DNA of 64,000 nt from Amycolatopsis cihanbeyliensis (GCF_006715045.1 NZ_VFML01000001.1:4556501-4620500), one strand, 5' to 3'. Counted from the first letter of the stretch, positions 27,608 to 37,575 are shown. Notes: generated by a model not told the origin, from the sequence alone. Made by a program: numbers and translations.

Positions 27608-28873
27608 GTGGCGCTCGTGGTCCAGAAGTACGGCGGTTCGTCGTTGGAGAGCGCTGACCGCATCAAGCGCGTGGCCGAACGGATCGTGGCCACGAAGAAG
27701 GCCGGTAACGAGGTGGTCGTGGTCTGCTCGGCCATGGGCGACACGACCGACGAGTTGCTGGAGCTGGCCGAGGAGGTCAACCCGGTACCGCCGGAGCGCG
27801 AGATGGACATGCTGCTCACCGCCGGTGAGCGGATCTCGAACGCGCTGGTCGCCATGGCGATCTCGGCGCACGGCGCGGAGGCCTGGTCATTCACCGGATC
27901 GCAGGCAGGCGTGGTCACCACCTCGGTGCACGGCAACGCCCGGATCATCGATGTGACACCGAGCCGGGTCACCGAGGCGCTGGAGCAGGGATACATCGCG
28001 CTGGTGGCCGGTTTCCAGGGCGTCGCACAGGACACTAAGGACATCACCACCCTCGGCCGTGGCGGGTCCGACGCCACCGCGGTGGCGCTGGCCGCGTCCC
28101 TGAACGCCGACGTCTGCGAGATCTACTCCGACGTCGATGGCGTCTACACCGCCGATCCGCGGATCGTGCCGAACGCGCGCAAGCTGGACACCGTTCCGTA
28201 CGAGGAGATGCTCGAGCTCGCGGCCTCCGGCGCCAAGGTGCTGATGCTGCGCTGCGTGGAGTACGCCCGGCGCTACGGAGTGCCGATCCGTGTTCGCTCT
28301 TCCTACAGTGACAAGCCGGGTACGACGGTTGCCGGCTCGATTGAGGAGATCCCCGTGGAACAAGCGTTGATCACCGGTGTTGCCCATGACCGGTCCGAAG
28401 CCAAGATCACGGTGACCGGAGTCCCGGACCACGCCGGTGCCGCGGCGCAGATCTTCCGGGTGGTCGCCGATGCCGAGATCGACATCGACATGGTGCTGCA
28501 GAACATCTCCAACACCAGCTCCGGCCGCACCGACATCACCTTCACGCTGTCCAAGGCCAACGGTCCGAAGGCGGTGGAGGAGCTGGAGGCGATCAAGGAG
28601 AGCCTCGACTTCACCGCCGTGCTCTACGACGACCACGTCGGGAAGGTTTCCCTTGTCGGTGCCGGTATGCGCTCGCACCCCGGGGTGACCGCCTCGTTCT
28701 GCGAGGCGCTGGCGAAGGCGGGGGTGAACATCGAGATCATCAACACCTCGGAGATCCGGATCTCGGTGTTGATCAGGGACGCGCAGGTGGACGACGCCGT
28801 GCGCGCGATCCACGAGGCATTCGAACTCGGCGGCGACGAGGAAGCCGTCGTCTACGCAGGGAGTGGACGCTGA
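27608..28873 (+). CDS. ask: Aspartate kinase
   Basis: A 421-residue aspartokinase, first step of the lysine/threonine/methionine/diaminopimelate pathway. The kinase domain begins [20 protein letters not shown] and includes [20 protein letters not shown]. Two ACT domains occupy about 265-421 ([20 protein letters not shown] and [19 protein letters not shown]) and mediate Lys/Thr feedback. Start chosen at GTG 27608 after GGGAGG because it gives the family's usual 421 residues. It is 2 bases from asd, a classic actinobacterial ask-asd operon. An internal start makes a separate beta subunit likely. Confidence 0.97.
   Translation: MALVVQKYGGSSLESADRIKRVAERIVATKKAGNEVVVVCSAMGDTTDELLELAEEVNPVPPEREMDMLLTAGERISNALVAMAISAHGAEAWSFTGSQAGVVTTSVHGNARIIDVTPSRVTEALEQGYIALVAGFQGVAQDTKDITTLGRGGSDATAVALAASLNADVCEIYSDVDGVYTADPRIVPNARKLDTVPYEEMLELAASGAKVLMLRCVEYARRYGVPIRVRSSYSDKPGTTVAGSIEEIPVEQALITGVAHDRSEAKITVTGVPDHAGAAAQIFRVVADAEIDIDMVLQNISNTSSGRTDITFTLSKANGPKAVEELEAIKESLDFTAVLYDDHVGKVSLVGAGMRSHPGVTASFCEALAKAGVNIEIINTSEIRISVLIRDAQVDDAVRAIHEAFELGGDEEAVVYAGSGR
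28343..28357 (+). promoter_or_regulatory. Internal start for aspartokinase beta subunit
   Basis: Inside ask, GAGGAG at 28343-28348 stands 6 bases before an in-frame GTG at 28355. Translation from there would give a 172-residue protein comprising only the ACT domains. Corynebacterium and Bacillus aspartokinases are alpha2-beta2 enzymes whose beta subunit arises from just such an in-frame start. Confidence 0.7.
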
Positions 28874-28875
28874 CA

Positions 28876-29940
28876 ATGGCCCCTACTTTGGCTCTGGTCG
28901 GTGCGACCGGCGCGGTCGGCACCGTGATGATCGACATCATCAACAACCGTGAATCCGTGCCCTGGGGCGAGATCCGGTTGATCGCCTCGCCCCGCTCGGC
29001 CGGCAAGAAGATCACCGTGCGCGGCGAGGAGCGGACCGTGGTCGCGCTCGCCCCCGAGGCCTTCGACGGCGTGGACATCGCGATGTTCGACGTGCCGGAC
29101 GAGGTCTCCGCCGAGTGGGCTCCGGTCGCGGTGGCCCGCGGCGCGGTCGCGGTGGACAACTCCGGAGCGTTCCGGATGGACGACGAGGTGCCGCTCGTGG
29201 TGCCCGAGGTGAACCCGGGCAAGGTCGCGGACCGTCCTAAGGGGATCATCGCGAACCCCAACTGCACCACGCTTTCCATGATGGCCGCGCTCGGCGCGTT
29301 GCACCGCGAGTTCCAGCTCACCGAGCTGGTGATCGCCTCCTACCAGGCCGCCTCCGGCGCCGGCCAGGAGGGCATCGACCAGCTGTACGGCGAGCTGGAC
29401 GCCGTGGCCGGCAAGGGACTCGGCGCCCGGGCGGGGGACGTCCGAGCCGCGGTCGAGGCCGCGGGCCTTTCCCTCGCCGACTCGCCGTTCGCCGGGACCC
29501 CGCTGGCCCTCAACGTGGTTCCCTCGGCCGGTTCCTACAAGGGCGACGGCTGGTTCTCCGAGGAACTCAAGGTACGCAACGAGTCCCGCAAGATCCTCGG
29601 GATCCCGGACCTCAAGGTGTCGGCGACCTGCGTGCGGGTCCCCGTGGTCACCACGCACTCGCTTGCCGTGCACGCCACCTTCGCCCGCGAGGTGACAGTG
29701 GAGTCCGCGCACAAGGTGTTCGAGGCACAACAGTCCATTGTGCTCATCGACGAGCCGGAGCGGGGCCGGTTCCCGACCCCGGCCGATGTCGTCGGTGGCG
29801 ACCCGACGTACGTGGGCAGGGTGCGGCAGGCCCTTGACTTCCCGAACACGCTGGACTTCTTCGTGTGCGGGGACAACCTGCGCAAGGGTGCCGCGCTGAA
29901 CACCTACGAGGTCGCCGAGAACCTGGCCACCGAGTTCTGA
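28876..29940 (+). CDS. asd: Aspartate-semialdehyde dehydrogenase
   Basis: A 354-residue enzyme that reduces aspartyl phosphate to aspartate semialdehyde with NADPH, the step after aspartokinase. The N-terminal nucleotide motif is [16 protein letters not shown]. The active-site cysteine lies in [14 protein letters not shown], and the later [12 protein letters not shown] and [16 protein letters not shown] segments are family signatures. Two bases separate it from the ask stop, so the pair is cotranscribed and probably coupled. Confidence 0.97.
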   Translation: MAPTLALVGATGAVGTVMIDIINNRESVPWGEIRLIASPRSAGKKITVRGEERTVVALAPEAFDGVDIAMFDVPDEVSAEWAPVAVARGAVAVDNSGAFRMDDEVPLVVPEVNPGKVADRPKGIIANPNCTTLSMMAALGALHREFQLTELVIASYQAASGAGQEGIDQLYGELDAVAGKGLGARAGDVRAAVEAAGLSLADSPFAGTPLALNVVPSAGSYKGDGWFSEELKVRNESRKILGIPDLKVSATCVRVPVVTTHSLAVHATFAREVTVESAHKVFEAQQSIVLIDEPERGRFPTPADVVGGDPTYVGRVRQALDFPNTLDFFVCGDNLRKGAALNTYEVAENLATEF

Positions 29941-30018
29941 CCCGGTGTGGGCAGGGGCTTCCCGCCTGCTGAGGGTTTACTGAGAGGTCGATCGGGTACC
30001 GCTTGACCGCGAGCGCAC

Positions 30019-30053
30019 CCGGGTGTTTCATAACGTTGTTGTGAAACACCCGG
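30019..30053. promoter_or_regulatory. 35-bp perfect palindrome upstream of a membrane gene
   Basis: CCGGGTGTTTCA (30019-30030) is repeated exactly inverted as TGAAACACCCGG (30042-30053) around 11 bases. It ends 28 bases before the ATG at 30082. No T-run follows, which favours an operator for the membrane gene/rtcB unit over a terminator for asd, although the latter is possible. Confidence 0.6.
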
Positions 30054-30081
30054 ATGCGCCGCTCGTGGAGAGGGTCCGATC

Positions 30082-30555
30082 ATGCACACGCTCAGTCTCA
30101 GCCCGCATTCCCGCCGGATCGCGGGCATCCTGCTACTCAGTCTCGTCGGCGTCGAGTTCGGCGGGCTGTTCATGGCCAGGGTGGTCACCGGTGGCGTGCC
30201 GACCACCGAGTTCCAGCAGTCCTTCTTCCGTGCCGGGCACGCGCATGCCGGCATGCTCGTCACGCTCGGGCTGGTCGGCCTGCTCATGGCCGACGCGGCC
30301 CGGTTGCACGGGCGCGTCGGGATCCTGGCCCGCACCGGCATTCCGGCCGCCGCGATCCTGATGCCGGCCGGATTCTTCTTCTCCGCCATGGGTTCCGGGG
30401 TCACCGGACCGAACGGGTTGATCGTGCTGCTGTTCCTCGGCGGAGCCAGCCTGGCGGCCGGCGTGGTCACCCTCGGAATCGGCTTGCTGCGCGGGCGGAG
30501 TCCGGCAAAACCAGTTGAGGCGCCGCCCGCGGCGCGGGATTCTCTGGTGACCTGA
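30082..30555 (+). CDS. Four-helix membrane protein with HAHAG motif
   Basis: A 157-residue integral membrane protein with four predicted helices. Conserved-looking polar residues cluster in FFRAGHAHAGMLV after helix 1 and in FSAMGSGVTGPNG between helices 3 and 4. The histidine pair resembles heme- or metal-binding membrane proteins, but I do not recognise a named family. GAGAGGG precedes the ATG. It lies 23 bases before rtcB and shares the palindromic upstream region, so the two may be coexpressed. Confidence 0.75.
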   Translation: MHTLSLSPHSRRIAGILLLSLVGVEFGGLFMARVVTGGVPTTEFQQSFFRAGHAHAGMLVTLGLVGLLMADAARLHGRVGILARTGIPAAAILMPAGFFFSAMGSGVTGPNGLIVLLFLGGASLAAGVVTLGIGLLRGRSPAKPVEAPPAARDSLVT

Positions 30556-30578
30556 AACGAAACCACCGAGGGGAGATC

Positions 30579-31760
30579 ATGTACACCGTCGAGGGCGCAC
30601 GGGTACCGATCAGGATGTGGGCCGATCCGCGTTCGGTCGAGGACGTCGCGATGCGCCAACTGCACAACGTCGCGAACCTGCCGTGGGTGCGCGGGCTGGC
30701 GGTGATGCCGGATGTGCACTACGGCAAGGGTGCGACCGTGGGCAGCGTCATCGCGATGCGGGACGCCGTGTCGCCCTCGGCGGTCGGCGTGGACATCGGC
30801 TGCGGGATGAGCGCGGTGCGGACCTCGCTGTACGCCGCGGATCTTCCGGACGACCTCGGGACGCTGCGCGGCCGGATCGAGCAGCGGGTTCCGGTGGGGT
30901 TCCGGATGCACAAGAACCCGGTGAACCCGGCGCGGGTCCACGGGGTCGGCGGCTGGGACCAGTTCTGGCGTGGCTTCGACCACCTGCACGAGGGCGTGCG
31001 CGGGCTGCGTGGCAGGGCGCGTGCGCAGCTGGGCAGCCTCGGCGGCGGCAACCACTTCATCGAGGTCTGCCTCGAGCAGGGCGACGCGGGCCGGGTCTGG
31101 CTGATGCTGCACTCCGGTTCCCGCAACATCGGCAAGGAGCTGGCCGAGCGGCACATCGACGTGGCGCGCGGGCTGCCACACAATGCCGACCTGCCGGACC
31201 GCGACCTCGCCGTGTTCGTGGCCGGGACCCCGGAGATGGCGGCCTACCGCAGGGACCTGTTCTGGGCGCAGGAGTACGCCGCACGCAACCGGGCGACCAT
31301 GGTGGCGCTGATCAAGCAGGCGCTGGCGGACACCGTGCCCGGCACCCGGTTCGACGACGCGATCAGCTGCCACCACAACTACGTCGCCGAGGAGACCTAC
31401 GACGGCGTGGATCTGCTGGTCACCCGCAAGGGCGCGATCCGGGCAGGCGCGGGCGAGCTCGGGATCATCCCGGGCAGCATGGGCACCGGTTCCTACGTCG
31501 TGCGCGGGCTCGGTAACGAGCGCTCGTTCCGGTCCGCCGCGCACGGGGCCGGCAGGCGGATGTCCAGGAACAAGGCGCGCAGGACGTTCACCGCCGAGGA
31601 CCTCGTCGAGCAGACCACCGGGGTGGAGTGCCGCAAGGACAAGGGCGTGGTGGACGAGATCCCGTCGGCGTACAAGGACATCGGCTCGGTGATCGCCGCG
31701 CAGCGCGACCTGGTCGAGGTGGTCGCGCACCTCAAGCAGGTGGTGTGTGTCAAGGGATGA
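30579..31760 (+). CDS. rtcB: RNA-splicing ligase RtcB
   Basis: A 393-residue RtcB ligase, joining 2',3'-cyclic phosphate (or 3'-phosphate) and 5'-hydroxyl RNA ends with GTP and Mn2+. Metal and guanylate-binding motifs are all present: VMPDVHYGKGATVGSVIAM, VGVDIGCGMSAVRT (with the conserved cysteine), LGSLGGGNHFIEV, HSGSRNIGKE, CHHNYVAEE and GIIPGSMGTGSYVV; the C-terminal AYKDI region carries the usual end. Shorter than the Escherichia coli enzyme but typical for the actinobacterial form. GAGGGGAG precedes the ATG. Probably RNA repair, with no archease gene beside it. Confidence 0.96.
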   Translation: MYTVEGARVPIRMWADPRSVEDVAMRQLHNVANLPWVRGLAVMPDVHYGKGATVGSVIAMRDAVSPSAVGVDIGCGMSAVRTSLYAADLPDDLGTLRGRIEQRVPVGFRMHKNPVNPARVHGVGGWDQFWRGFDHLHEGVRGLRGRARAQLGSLGGGNHFIEVCLEQGDAGRVWLMLHSGSRNIGKELAERHIDVARGLPHNADLPDRDLAVFVAGTPEMAAYRRDLFWAQEYAARNRATMVALIKQALADTVPGTRFDDAISCHHNYVAEETYDGVDLLVTRKGAIRAGAGELGIIPGSMGTGSYVVRGLGNERSFRSAAHGAGRRMSRNKARRTFTAEDLVEQTTGVECRKDKGVVDEIPSAYKDIGSVIAAQRDLVEVVAHLKQVVCVKG

Positions 31761-31782
31761 GCCACCCCGGTAATCTGGCCGC

Positions 31783-32205
31783 ATGATGGGGCGAAACAGG
31801 AAAATCCGGGCGGCGGCAGGCCTGTTCGCGCTGCTGTGCCTGCCGCTGGCCGGCTGCGGTGAGGACCTGGGCAACGCGGTCAACGACGCCGACCAGGCCA
31901 TCGACCAGGCACAGGGTGCGATGGACAAGGCCGGGGCCTGCTCCGAGGCACTCGGTATCACCGCCGATTTCAACCCCGAGGTTCCGGATCCGCAGCAACT
32001 GCAGGCCGAGGCCGGGGAGAAGGCCAACCAGTTGCAGGAGTTGGGCAACCAGGTGGCGGACGCCAGCCTGCGCGAGTCCCTGCTCGCCATGGCGGACGGC
32101 TACGTGGAGGTCGAGCGGGCCAAGGCGGATCGGCTGGCCAATATGAACGACTGGATCCGCAAGCAGTCGGAGAACCTGGAGAACCTGCGCCAGATCTGCC
32201 TCTGA
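31783..32205 (+). CDS. Lipoprotein of unknown function
   Basis: A 140-residue secreted lipoprotein. The signal peptide ends in the lipobox LPLAGC, giving lipid attachment at Cys25. The mature protein is helical and Gln/Ala/Asp-rich (NAVNDADQAIDQAQGAMDKA; EAGEKANQLQELGNQVADAS), likely a coiled coil, with two further cysteines (ACSEAL and the C-terminal ICL). No known domain recognised. It follows rtcB by 22 bases. Confidence 0.82.
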   Translation: MMGRNRKIRAAAGLFALLCLPLAGCGEDLGNAVNDADQAIDQAQGAMDKAGACSEALGITADFNPEVPDPQQLQAEAGEKANQLQELGNQVADASLRESLLAMADGYVEVERAKADRLANMNDWIRKQSENLENLRQICL

Positions 32206-32255
32206 CCGGGTGCCGGCTCACCCGGCCGCCGTAGCCGATCTCGACCAGCGGCGAC

Positions 32256-33476
32256 TCACTCCCGCACGGCGGAAGCGAGGGCGGCCGGTTTTCCGGCCGC
32301 CGCGCCGCGTTGCAGCAGCACTCCGCACGCGGCGAGAGCCAACCCGCCGAGACCGGAGGCCACGAAACCCATGGCCGGCGAGGAATGGTCGATGACGAAC
32401 CCGACCACCGGGTTGCCGATGGCGATGCCCAGCCGGGTCGCGGAGTCCTGCATCCCCATGGCCTCGCCCCGCACGGCGGCCGGCGCCAGCGAGCTGACCG
32501 ACTCGGTGGTGGCGGCCAGCGTGGGCGCGCAGGCCAGGTTGGTCGGGATCAGGGCGAGCGCAAGCAGCCACCAGGAGCCTTCGAACAGCCCGACCGGCAG
32601 CACCAGCACGGCGAGCAGGATCATCAGGGTGAGTTGGGAAAGCGAGCGCCGCACCGCCCCGTGGATCACCCCGCCGACCAGGGAGGCCGCGCACATCACC
32701 GCGATCACCAGGCCGGTCCAGCCGACCTCACCGGAGTCGCGCAGGGCGGCCAGCGCGGCGAGTTCGGTACCGATCAGGACGAACAGCGCGCCGCAGGCGA
32801 TGAGCAGGGTGGCGATCAGCCTTGCGCTCAGCCACGAACGGATCGGCGGCCGGACTCCGGTGGTCGCCTGCACCTCGTTCGTCGCCCGGATCGGCGGGTT
32901 CATCGTGTACAGCGCGATCCCGACCAGCGCGAACGCCATCCCGATCGAGGTCAGCGCCAGGTCGGAGGACAGCTGGGTGGCCAGCGCGATCCCGGCGGCG
33001 GGGCCGATCATGAACGAGGTCTCCACCGAGATGGTGTCCATGGAGAACGCCGCGCGCCGGCGCTCCGGTGGCACCAGGGCGGTGAGGATCTGCCGCGCGA
33101 TCGACCCGGCCGGTACGGCGAGCATCCCGGCCGGGAACGCCGCGACCAGCAACGCCAGGTAGGGCAGGTGCGGGGTGCTCACCCAGTAGGCGCAGGAGAC
33201 CACGGCACAGCCGGCGACCACCGGCCGTAGCCCGTGCCGGTCGATCAGCCTGCCGAGCAGCGGGGCGCCCAGCGCGCTGCCCGCCATGGTCATGGTGCCC
33301 ACCAGGCCTGCTGCGCCGTACCCGCGCCCGAGGTCGCTGACCACGTGCAGCGTCAGCGTGATGCCCATCGCCGTCATCGGCACCCTGGCGAAGAACATCA
33401 GCAGCATCGTGGTCGGCACCCGGGGCGTGCCGAGGACGTGGCGGAACGACTGCACGTCCCGAGACAATCGCAACAT
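32256..33476 (-). CDS. MFS transporter
   Basis: A 406-residue major facilitator with about twelve helices. The loop 2-3 signature is GAPLLGRLIDRHGLRPV. Other segments such as TMLLMFFARVPMTAMGITLT at the first helix and ASAVRE at the end fit sugar-efflux/drug-efflux subfamilies. ATG 33476 is in the right place but lacks a ribosome site; a TTG at 33491 is an alternative. A second MFS gene at 57.7 kb is of the same general type (both contain a conserved FSMDTISVET/FSYEAISMEM segment near helix 5). Substrate unknown. Confidence 0.9.
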   Translation of the reverse strand: MLRLSRDVQSFRHVLGTPRVPTTMLLMFFARVPMTAMGITLTLHVVSDLGRGYGAAGLVGTMTMAGSALGAPLLGRLIDRHGLRPVVAGCAVVSCAYWVSTPHLPYLALLVAAFPAGMLAVPAGSIARQILTALVPPERRRAAFSMDTISVETSFMIGPAAGIALATQLSSDLALTSIGMAFALVGIALYTMNPPIRATNEVQATTGVRPPIRSWLSARLIATLLIACGALFVLIGTELAALAALRDSGEVGWTGLVIAVMCAASLVGGVIHGAVRRSLSQLTLMILLAVLVLPVGLFEGSWWLLALALIPTNLACAPTLAATTESVSSLAPAAVRGEAMGMQDSATRLGIAIGNPVVGFVIDHSSPAMGFVASGLGGLALAACGVLLQRGAAAGKPAALASAVRE

Positions 33477-33604
33477 GGTACGAGCGTGCAACTAATTTGT
33501 CCTGCCTCCGGCGCGCACGTACCCCCCGCGGGCCGAACGGTGGATGTGCCGAACGCGGGGCACCGGCTCGTCGAGGAGACCCCCGGTTCGGCACCGCGGA
33601 GCTG

Positions 33605-34519
33605 CTACGTTTCCTCGCCGGGCGACCCCGCGAGCAGGTGCCTGCGCAGGAACTCGGTCTGGTCCGCCACCGCCCGCTCGAACCACTCGCCGAGGTAGAT
33701 GTCGAAGTGCCCGATCGGGTACCGCTGGATCTCGCCCCGCGGTGCCTTGCGCGCGTGCCGCACGGTGTTCTCCGCGGGGCACAGGCTGTCCCGGTCGGTG
33801 ACGCACCACAGCGCGGGGCAGCGCACCGCGCCAGCCTTGCGCCCCGGCCGGTAGAACGGCACCCGCAACCCGACCCTGGCGGCCACCCGGTTGCGCCAGT
33901 TCGTCTCGGCCGGCACCAGCGCCTCCATGCCCGGCTTCGCGTCCGGGGTGGTCATCATCCCGGCGGCGCCCGGCGCGGCCACCGCGGGAACGTAGTGCGG
34001 CTCCCGGCCGGCCAGCGCACCGAGCTGGTCCAGCAACGCGTGCCCGGTCAGCCGCAACGCGGGCAGCGGCCCGATCCGGCGCACGGTGGCCAGGCCGTCG
34101 GCGAACGGGCACTGCGCGACCAGCGCGGCGATCCGCGGGTCCTCGGCGGCGACGGTCACCACGTGGCCGCCGGAGTAGGAGGAGCCGAACAGCCCGATCC
34201 GTGCCGGGTCCACCCAGTCCAGGCCGCGGGCGTAGGCCACGGCGTGGTGCCAGTCGTGCAGCTGGCAGGTGATGTCCAGTAGCTGGCGCGGCTGCCCGGC
34301 GCTCGCGCCGAAGAACCGGTAGTCGAACAGCAGCGCCCCGAGCCCGGCCGCCTGGAACCGCTCGGCATAGGCGTCCAGCCGCAGCTCCCTGGTGCCGGAG
34401 AACCCGTGCGCCATGACGACCAGCGGGTGTGGACCCGGCCCGTCGGGCCGGTACAGCCAGGCCGCGCAGTCGAGGCCGGCGGAGGGGAACGTGACCTCGG
34501 TCCGGTCCACGGGCACCAC
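33605..34519 (-). CDS. Alpha/beta hydrolase
   Basis: A 304-residue cytoplasmic alpha/beta hydrolase of the dienelactone-hydrolase/acyl-peptidase-like type. The oxyanion region is VVMAHGFSGTRELRL, the nucleophile elbow GLFGSSYSGGHVV, the acid is in WCVTDRDSLCP and the histidine in YPIGHFDIY. The GTG at 34519 follows GAAAGG. A TACCTACT box (34544-34551) just upstream recurs before two other esterase genes in the window. Substrate not predictable. Confidence 0.9.
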   Translation of the reverse strand: MVPVDRTEVTFPSAGLDCAAWLYRPDGPGPHPLVVMAHGFSGTRELRLDAYAERFQAAGLGALLFDYRFFGASAGQPRQLLDITCQLHDWHHAVAYARGLDWVDPARIGLFGSSYSGGHVVTVAAEDPRIAALVAQCPFADGLATVRRIGPLPALRLTGHALLDQLGALAGREPHYVPAVAAPGAAGMMTTPDAKPGMEALVPAETNWRNRVAARVGLRVPFYRPGRKAGAVRCPALWCVTDRDSLCPAENTVRHARKAPRGEIQRYPIGHFDIYLGEWFERAVADQTEFLRRHLLAGSPGEET

Positions 34520-34642
34520 CCTTTCGGGACGCTCTTCCGAGACTACCTACTACCCGGTAAGCGTAGCCGGAGCTGGGCGGTATCCCCCGACCCGGCGAGC
34601 TTTCTTGACTCATTCCAGAAAACTCGGCAGGCTGTGCGTGTC

Positions 34643-35122
34643 ATGCCATACCAGGACCATCCCGTGCGGGAGCGCCTCAGAGCGGCCGGGTTACGCGTCA
34701 CCGCGCCGCGGGTCGCCGTGCTCGAATGGCTCGCCGACCATCCCCACACCACGGCCGAGCAGGTCGCGGTCGGTGCGCGAGAGTTACTCGGATCGGTCTC
34801 CACCCAGGCCGTCTACGACGTGCTCGGTGCCTGCGCGGGTGCTGGACTGGTGCGCAAGATCGAGCCGGCCGGGCATCCGGCGCGGTTCGAGACGAGGACC
34901 GGAGACAACCATCACCACCTGGTCTGCCGTAGCTGTGGGCGTACCGAGGACGTCGACTGCGTGCACGGCTCGGCACCCTGCCTCGACCCGTCGGACGCGG
35001 CGGGCTTCGAGGTGGAGGCGGCGGAAGTGGTGTTCTGGGGTCTGTGTTCCGACTGTTCTGACCGCGTAGCCGCCGACCAGGCGGCCCGCGAGCGTCCACC
35101 ACGACTAGGAGGCACGGCGTGA
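34643..35122 (+). CDS. catR: Fur family peroxide regulator (CatR/FurA type)
   Basis: A 159-residue Fur-family repressor. The winged-helix part reads [20 protein letters not shown], then [20 protein letters not shown]. The metal-binding C-terminal domain has [20 protein letters not shown] and a final CSDC pair for structural zinc. It precedes and overlaps katA by 4 bases (GTGA), the layout of CatR-CatA in Streptomyces, where the repressor is inactivated by peroxide. No ribosome site precedes ATG 34643; TTGACT lies about 37 bases upstream, so the transcript may be leaderless. Confidence 0.92.
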   Translation: MPYQDHPVRERLRAAGLRVTAPRVAVLEWLADHPHTTAEQVAVGARELLGSVSTQAVYDVLGACAGAGLVRKIEPAGHPARFETRTGDNHHHLVCRSCGRTEDVDCVHGSAPCLDPSDAAGFEVEAAEVVFWGLCSDCSDRVAADQAARERPPRLGGTA

Positions 35123-36561
35123 CCAAACCGACCACCAACAATGTGGGTATCCCGGTTGCCAGTGACGACGATTCACTGACCCTGGGAGCCAACGGCCCGA
35201 TCCTGTTGCAGGACCACTACCTCATCGAGAAGAACGCGCAGTTCAACCGGGAGCGCGTGCCCGAGCGGGTGGTGCACGCGAAGGGTGGCGGCGCCTTCGG
35301 GTTCTTCGAGGTCACCGAGGACGTCAGCCAGTTCACCAAGGCCGACGTGTTCCAGCCCGGTAAGCGCACCGACACGCTGCTGCGGTTCTCCACCGTCGCC
35401 GGGGAGCTCGGCTCGCCGGACACCTGGCGGGACCCGCGCGGGTTCGCGCTCAAGTTCTACACCGAGCAGGGCAACTACGACATGGTCGGGAACAACACCC
35501 CGGTGTTCTTCATCCGGGATCCGATCAAGTTCCCGGACTTCATCCGCTCGCAGAAGCGCCGCGCGGACAACCACCTGCGGGACCACGACATGCAGTGGGA
35601 CTTCTGGACCCTGCGTCCGGAGTCGGCCCACCAGGTGACCTGGCTGATGGGTGACCGGGGTATCCCGAAGACCTGGCGGCACATGAACGGGTACTCCTCG
35701 CACACCTACCTGTGGCAGAACGCCGCGGGGGAGAAGTTCTGGGTCAAGTACCACTTCAAGACCGACCAGGGCATCGACTACCTGCCGCAGGACGAGGCGG
35801 ACCGGCTGGCCGGTGCGGACTCCGACCACCACATCCGCGACCTCCACGACAGCATCAAGCGCGGCAACGAGCCGAGCTGGACGCTGTACGTGCAGGTCAT
35901 GCCGCACGACGAGGCCGCGGACTACCGGTTCAACCCGTTCGACCTGACCAAGGTCTGGCCGCACGGTGACTACCCGCTGATCAAGGTCGGCAGGCTGGTG
36001 CTGAACCGCAACCCGGAGAACTACTTCGCCGAGATCGAGCAGGCCGCGTTCGAGCCGACCAACCTGGTGCCCGGCATCGGGCCCTCGCCGGACAAGATGC
36101 TGCTCGGCAGGCTGTTCGCCTACCCGGACACGCACCGCTACCGGATCGGCCCGAACTACACGCAGCTGCCGGTGAACGCGGCGAAGTCGCCGGTGCACAC
36201 CTACTCCAAGGACGGCCCGATGCGGTACAGCAACCCGGCCGACCCGGTGTACGCGCCGAACTCCTACGGCGGCCCGCACGCCGACCCCGCGCTCGCCGGT
36301 GAGACGGCCTCGGCCTACGGTGCCACCGGCGAGGTGCTGCGTTCGGCGTACAAGCAGCACGCCGAGGACGACGACTTCGGCCAGGCGGGCACGATGGTGC
36401 GCACGGTGCTGAACGACGAGCAGCGGGAGCGCCTCGCGAACAACATCATCGGGCACGCCGGTAAGGGCGTATCCCAGCCCGTGCTCGAGCGGGTCTTCGA
36501 ATACTGGCGCAACGTGGACAAGACGCTCGGCGACAAGGTCGCGGGCGCCTTCACCAGGTAG
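35119..36561 (+). CDS. katA: Monofunctional heme catalase
   Basis: A 480-residue small-subunit clade catalase converting hydrogen peroxide to water and oxygen. The catalytic histidine region is [16 protein letters not shown], the asparagine lies in [17 protein letters not shown], and the heme-ligand tyrosine is in [17 protein letters not shown]. The full family length is present. GTG 35119 overlaps the catR stop and follows AGGAGG. Expression should be derepressed by peroxide through CatR. A strong terminator follows at 36586. Confidence 0.97.
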   Translation: MTKPTTNNVGIPVASDDDSLTLGANGPILLQDHYLIEKNAQFNRERVPERVVHAKGGGAFGFFEVTEDVSQFTKADVFQPGKRTDTLLRFSTVAGELGSPDTWRDPRGFALKFYTEQGNYDMVGNNTPVFFIRDPIKFPDFIRSQKRRADNHLRDHDMQWDFWTLRPESAHQVTWLMGDRGIPKTWRHMNGYSSHTYLWQNAAGEKFWVKYHFKTDQGIDYLPQDEADRLAGADSDHHIRDLHDSIKRGNEPSWTLYVQVMPHDEAADYRFNPFDLTKVWPHGDYPLIKVGRLVLNRNPENYFAEIEQAAFEPTNLVPGIGPSPDKMLLGRLFAYPDTHRYRIGPNYTQLPVNAAKSPVHTYSKDGPMRYSNPADPVYAPNSYGGPHADPALAGETASAYGATGEVLRSAYKQHAEDDDFGQAGTMVRTVLNDEQRERLANNIIGHAGKGVSQPVLERVFEYWRNVDKTLGDKVAGAFTR

Positions 36562-36585
36562 ACCTCGCTCCCACCACGAGGTGAC

Positions 36586-36621
36586 GGCGGCCCGGCGGGC
36601 GGTAACGCTCGCCGGGCCGCC
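36586..36621 (+). terminator. Terminator after katA
   Basis: GGCGGCCCGGCG (36586-36597) pairs perfectly with CGCCGGGCCGCC (36610-36621) around a 12-base loop and is followed by GTCCTTTTC, a rho-independent terminator for catR-katA. Confidence 0.85.
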
Positions 36622-36998
36622 GTCCTTTTCGCGGGACCCCGCTGTGACGGGAGGGGTCGTTGCGACAAACGTGGGGGACTGAACCACGGCGGGGTCCATA
36701 TGACACGCCAACACCACCGGGTGACTAAGGGAAACGATCACCGAATACCGTCGTGTGGGTTACCTGTTTGTTCTTTTGGGTGAAAAAGTCACTTTGCGTA
36801 TCTGTTGATCGAGAATCCATGATCATCTGGGCGAGGGTCATGGTCGGGTGTTCATCACTTGCGGGTATTTGCCGGCTCGCCGAATTCATCACGTAAAGGG
36901 TGAGGAATGCGTCCGACCAAGTGACCGGCTGGTGGCCGATGGACACGGTTGGTACGCATTACACCTGTCAGGTCTTTAAAGGGCCCAGGAGGTACGAA
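36622..36998. other. Gene-free, AT-richer spacer
   Basis: About 375 bases with no credible gene on either strand. Composition is noticeably richer in A and T than the surroundings (for example TGTTTGTTCTTTTGGGTG near 36765), as in regulated promoter regions. It probably holds the promoter and a long leader for the secreted protein at 36999. I see no repeat or known RNA motif. Confidence 0.5.
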
Positions 36999-37508
36999 AT
37001 GAAAGGCAAAATTGCCCGCTCAATAGCGGCGGTTGCCGTGGGCAGCCTGCTCGCGGTGGTTTCGGGCGGAGTAGCCGCGGCGAGCGTCCTCGACAACGGG
37101 AAGGGCTCGTCCAGCACCGAGGCGGCCGGAGCGCAGGTCCTCGAGCTGCGGGATGAGTTGACCAAGGTGGCGTACGCGGGCGATGTCCAGGCCACCCAGC
37201 GGGCGCTGGACGACCTCGACCCGTTGCTGACCGACATTTCCGCCGGTCAGCGCTACGAGATCCAGGCCGATGCGATGGAGACGGCGGGCACGGCGCAGCA
37301 GTGGCGCACCGAGACGTCCGACGCGCTGTCCGGTAAGGCGCAGCCGCGCCAGGTGCCACCGGTACCGGGGCTGCCCGAACTGCCCGACCCGCTGAGCATG
37401 ATCACCGGCCTGCTGCAGAGCCTGCTGACGCTGCTCACCGATCTGCTCGGTGGGCTGCTTGGTGGCGGCGTTCCGGAATTGCCGGTTCCCGAGGTACCAG
37501 CGCCCTGA
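36999..37508 (+). CDS. Secreted protein, unknown function
   Basis: A 169-residue exported protein. The signal peptide MKGKIARSIAAVAVGSLLAV ends near GGVAAASV. The mature N-terminal half is charged and helical (LELRDELTKVAYAGDVQATQ; RALDDLDPLL), while the C-terminal third is Pro/Leu/Gly-rich with a hydrophobic LLTLLTDLLGGLLGGG stretch and ends in PELPVPEVPAP. ATG 36999 is set by AGGAGG 6 bases upstream. No known domain; a cell-surface or secreted role is inferred from the signal peptide alone. Confidence 0.82.
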   Translation: MKGKIARSIAAVAVGSLLAVVSGGVAAASVLDNGKGSSSTEAAGAQVLELRDELTKVAYAGDVQATQRALDDLDPLLTDISAGQRYEIQADAMETAGTAQQWRTETSDALSGKAQPRQVPPVPGLPELPDPLSMITGLLQSLLTLLTDLLGGLLGGGVPELPVPEVPAP

Positions 37509-37539
37509 AGAACGACCAACTGAATGGGAGAGGGGAGCC

Positions 37540-37575
37540 GGAATCCGGTGTGGACGCAAATCCACACCGGATTCC
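37540..37575. terminator. Bidirectional terminator
   Basis: A perfect 15-bp stem (GGAATCCGGTGTGGA at 37540-37554 with its complement at 37561-37575) with a 6-base CGCAAA loop lies between two convergent genes and would stop transcription from both sides. Confidence 0.88.
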
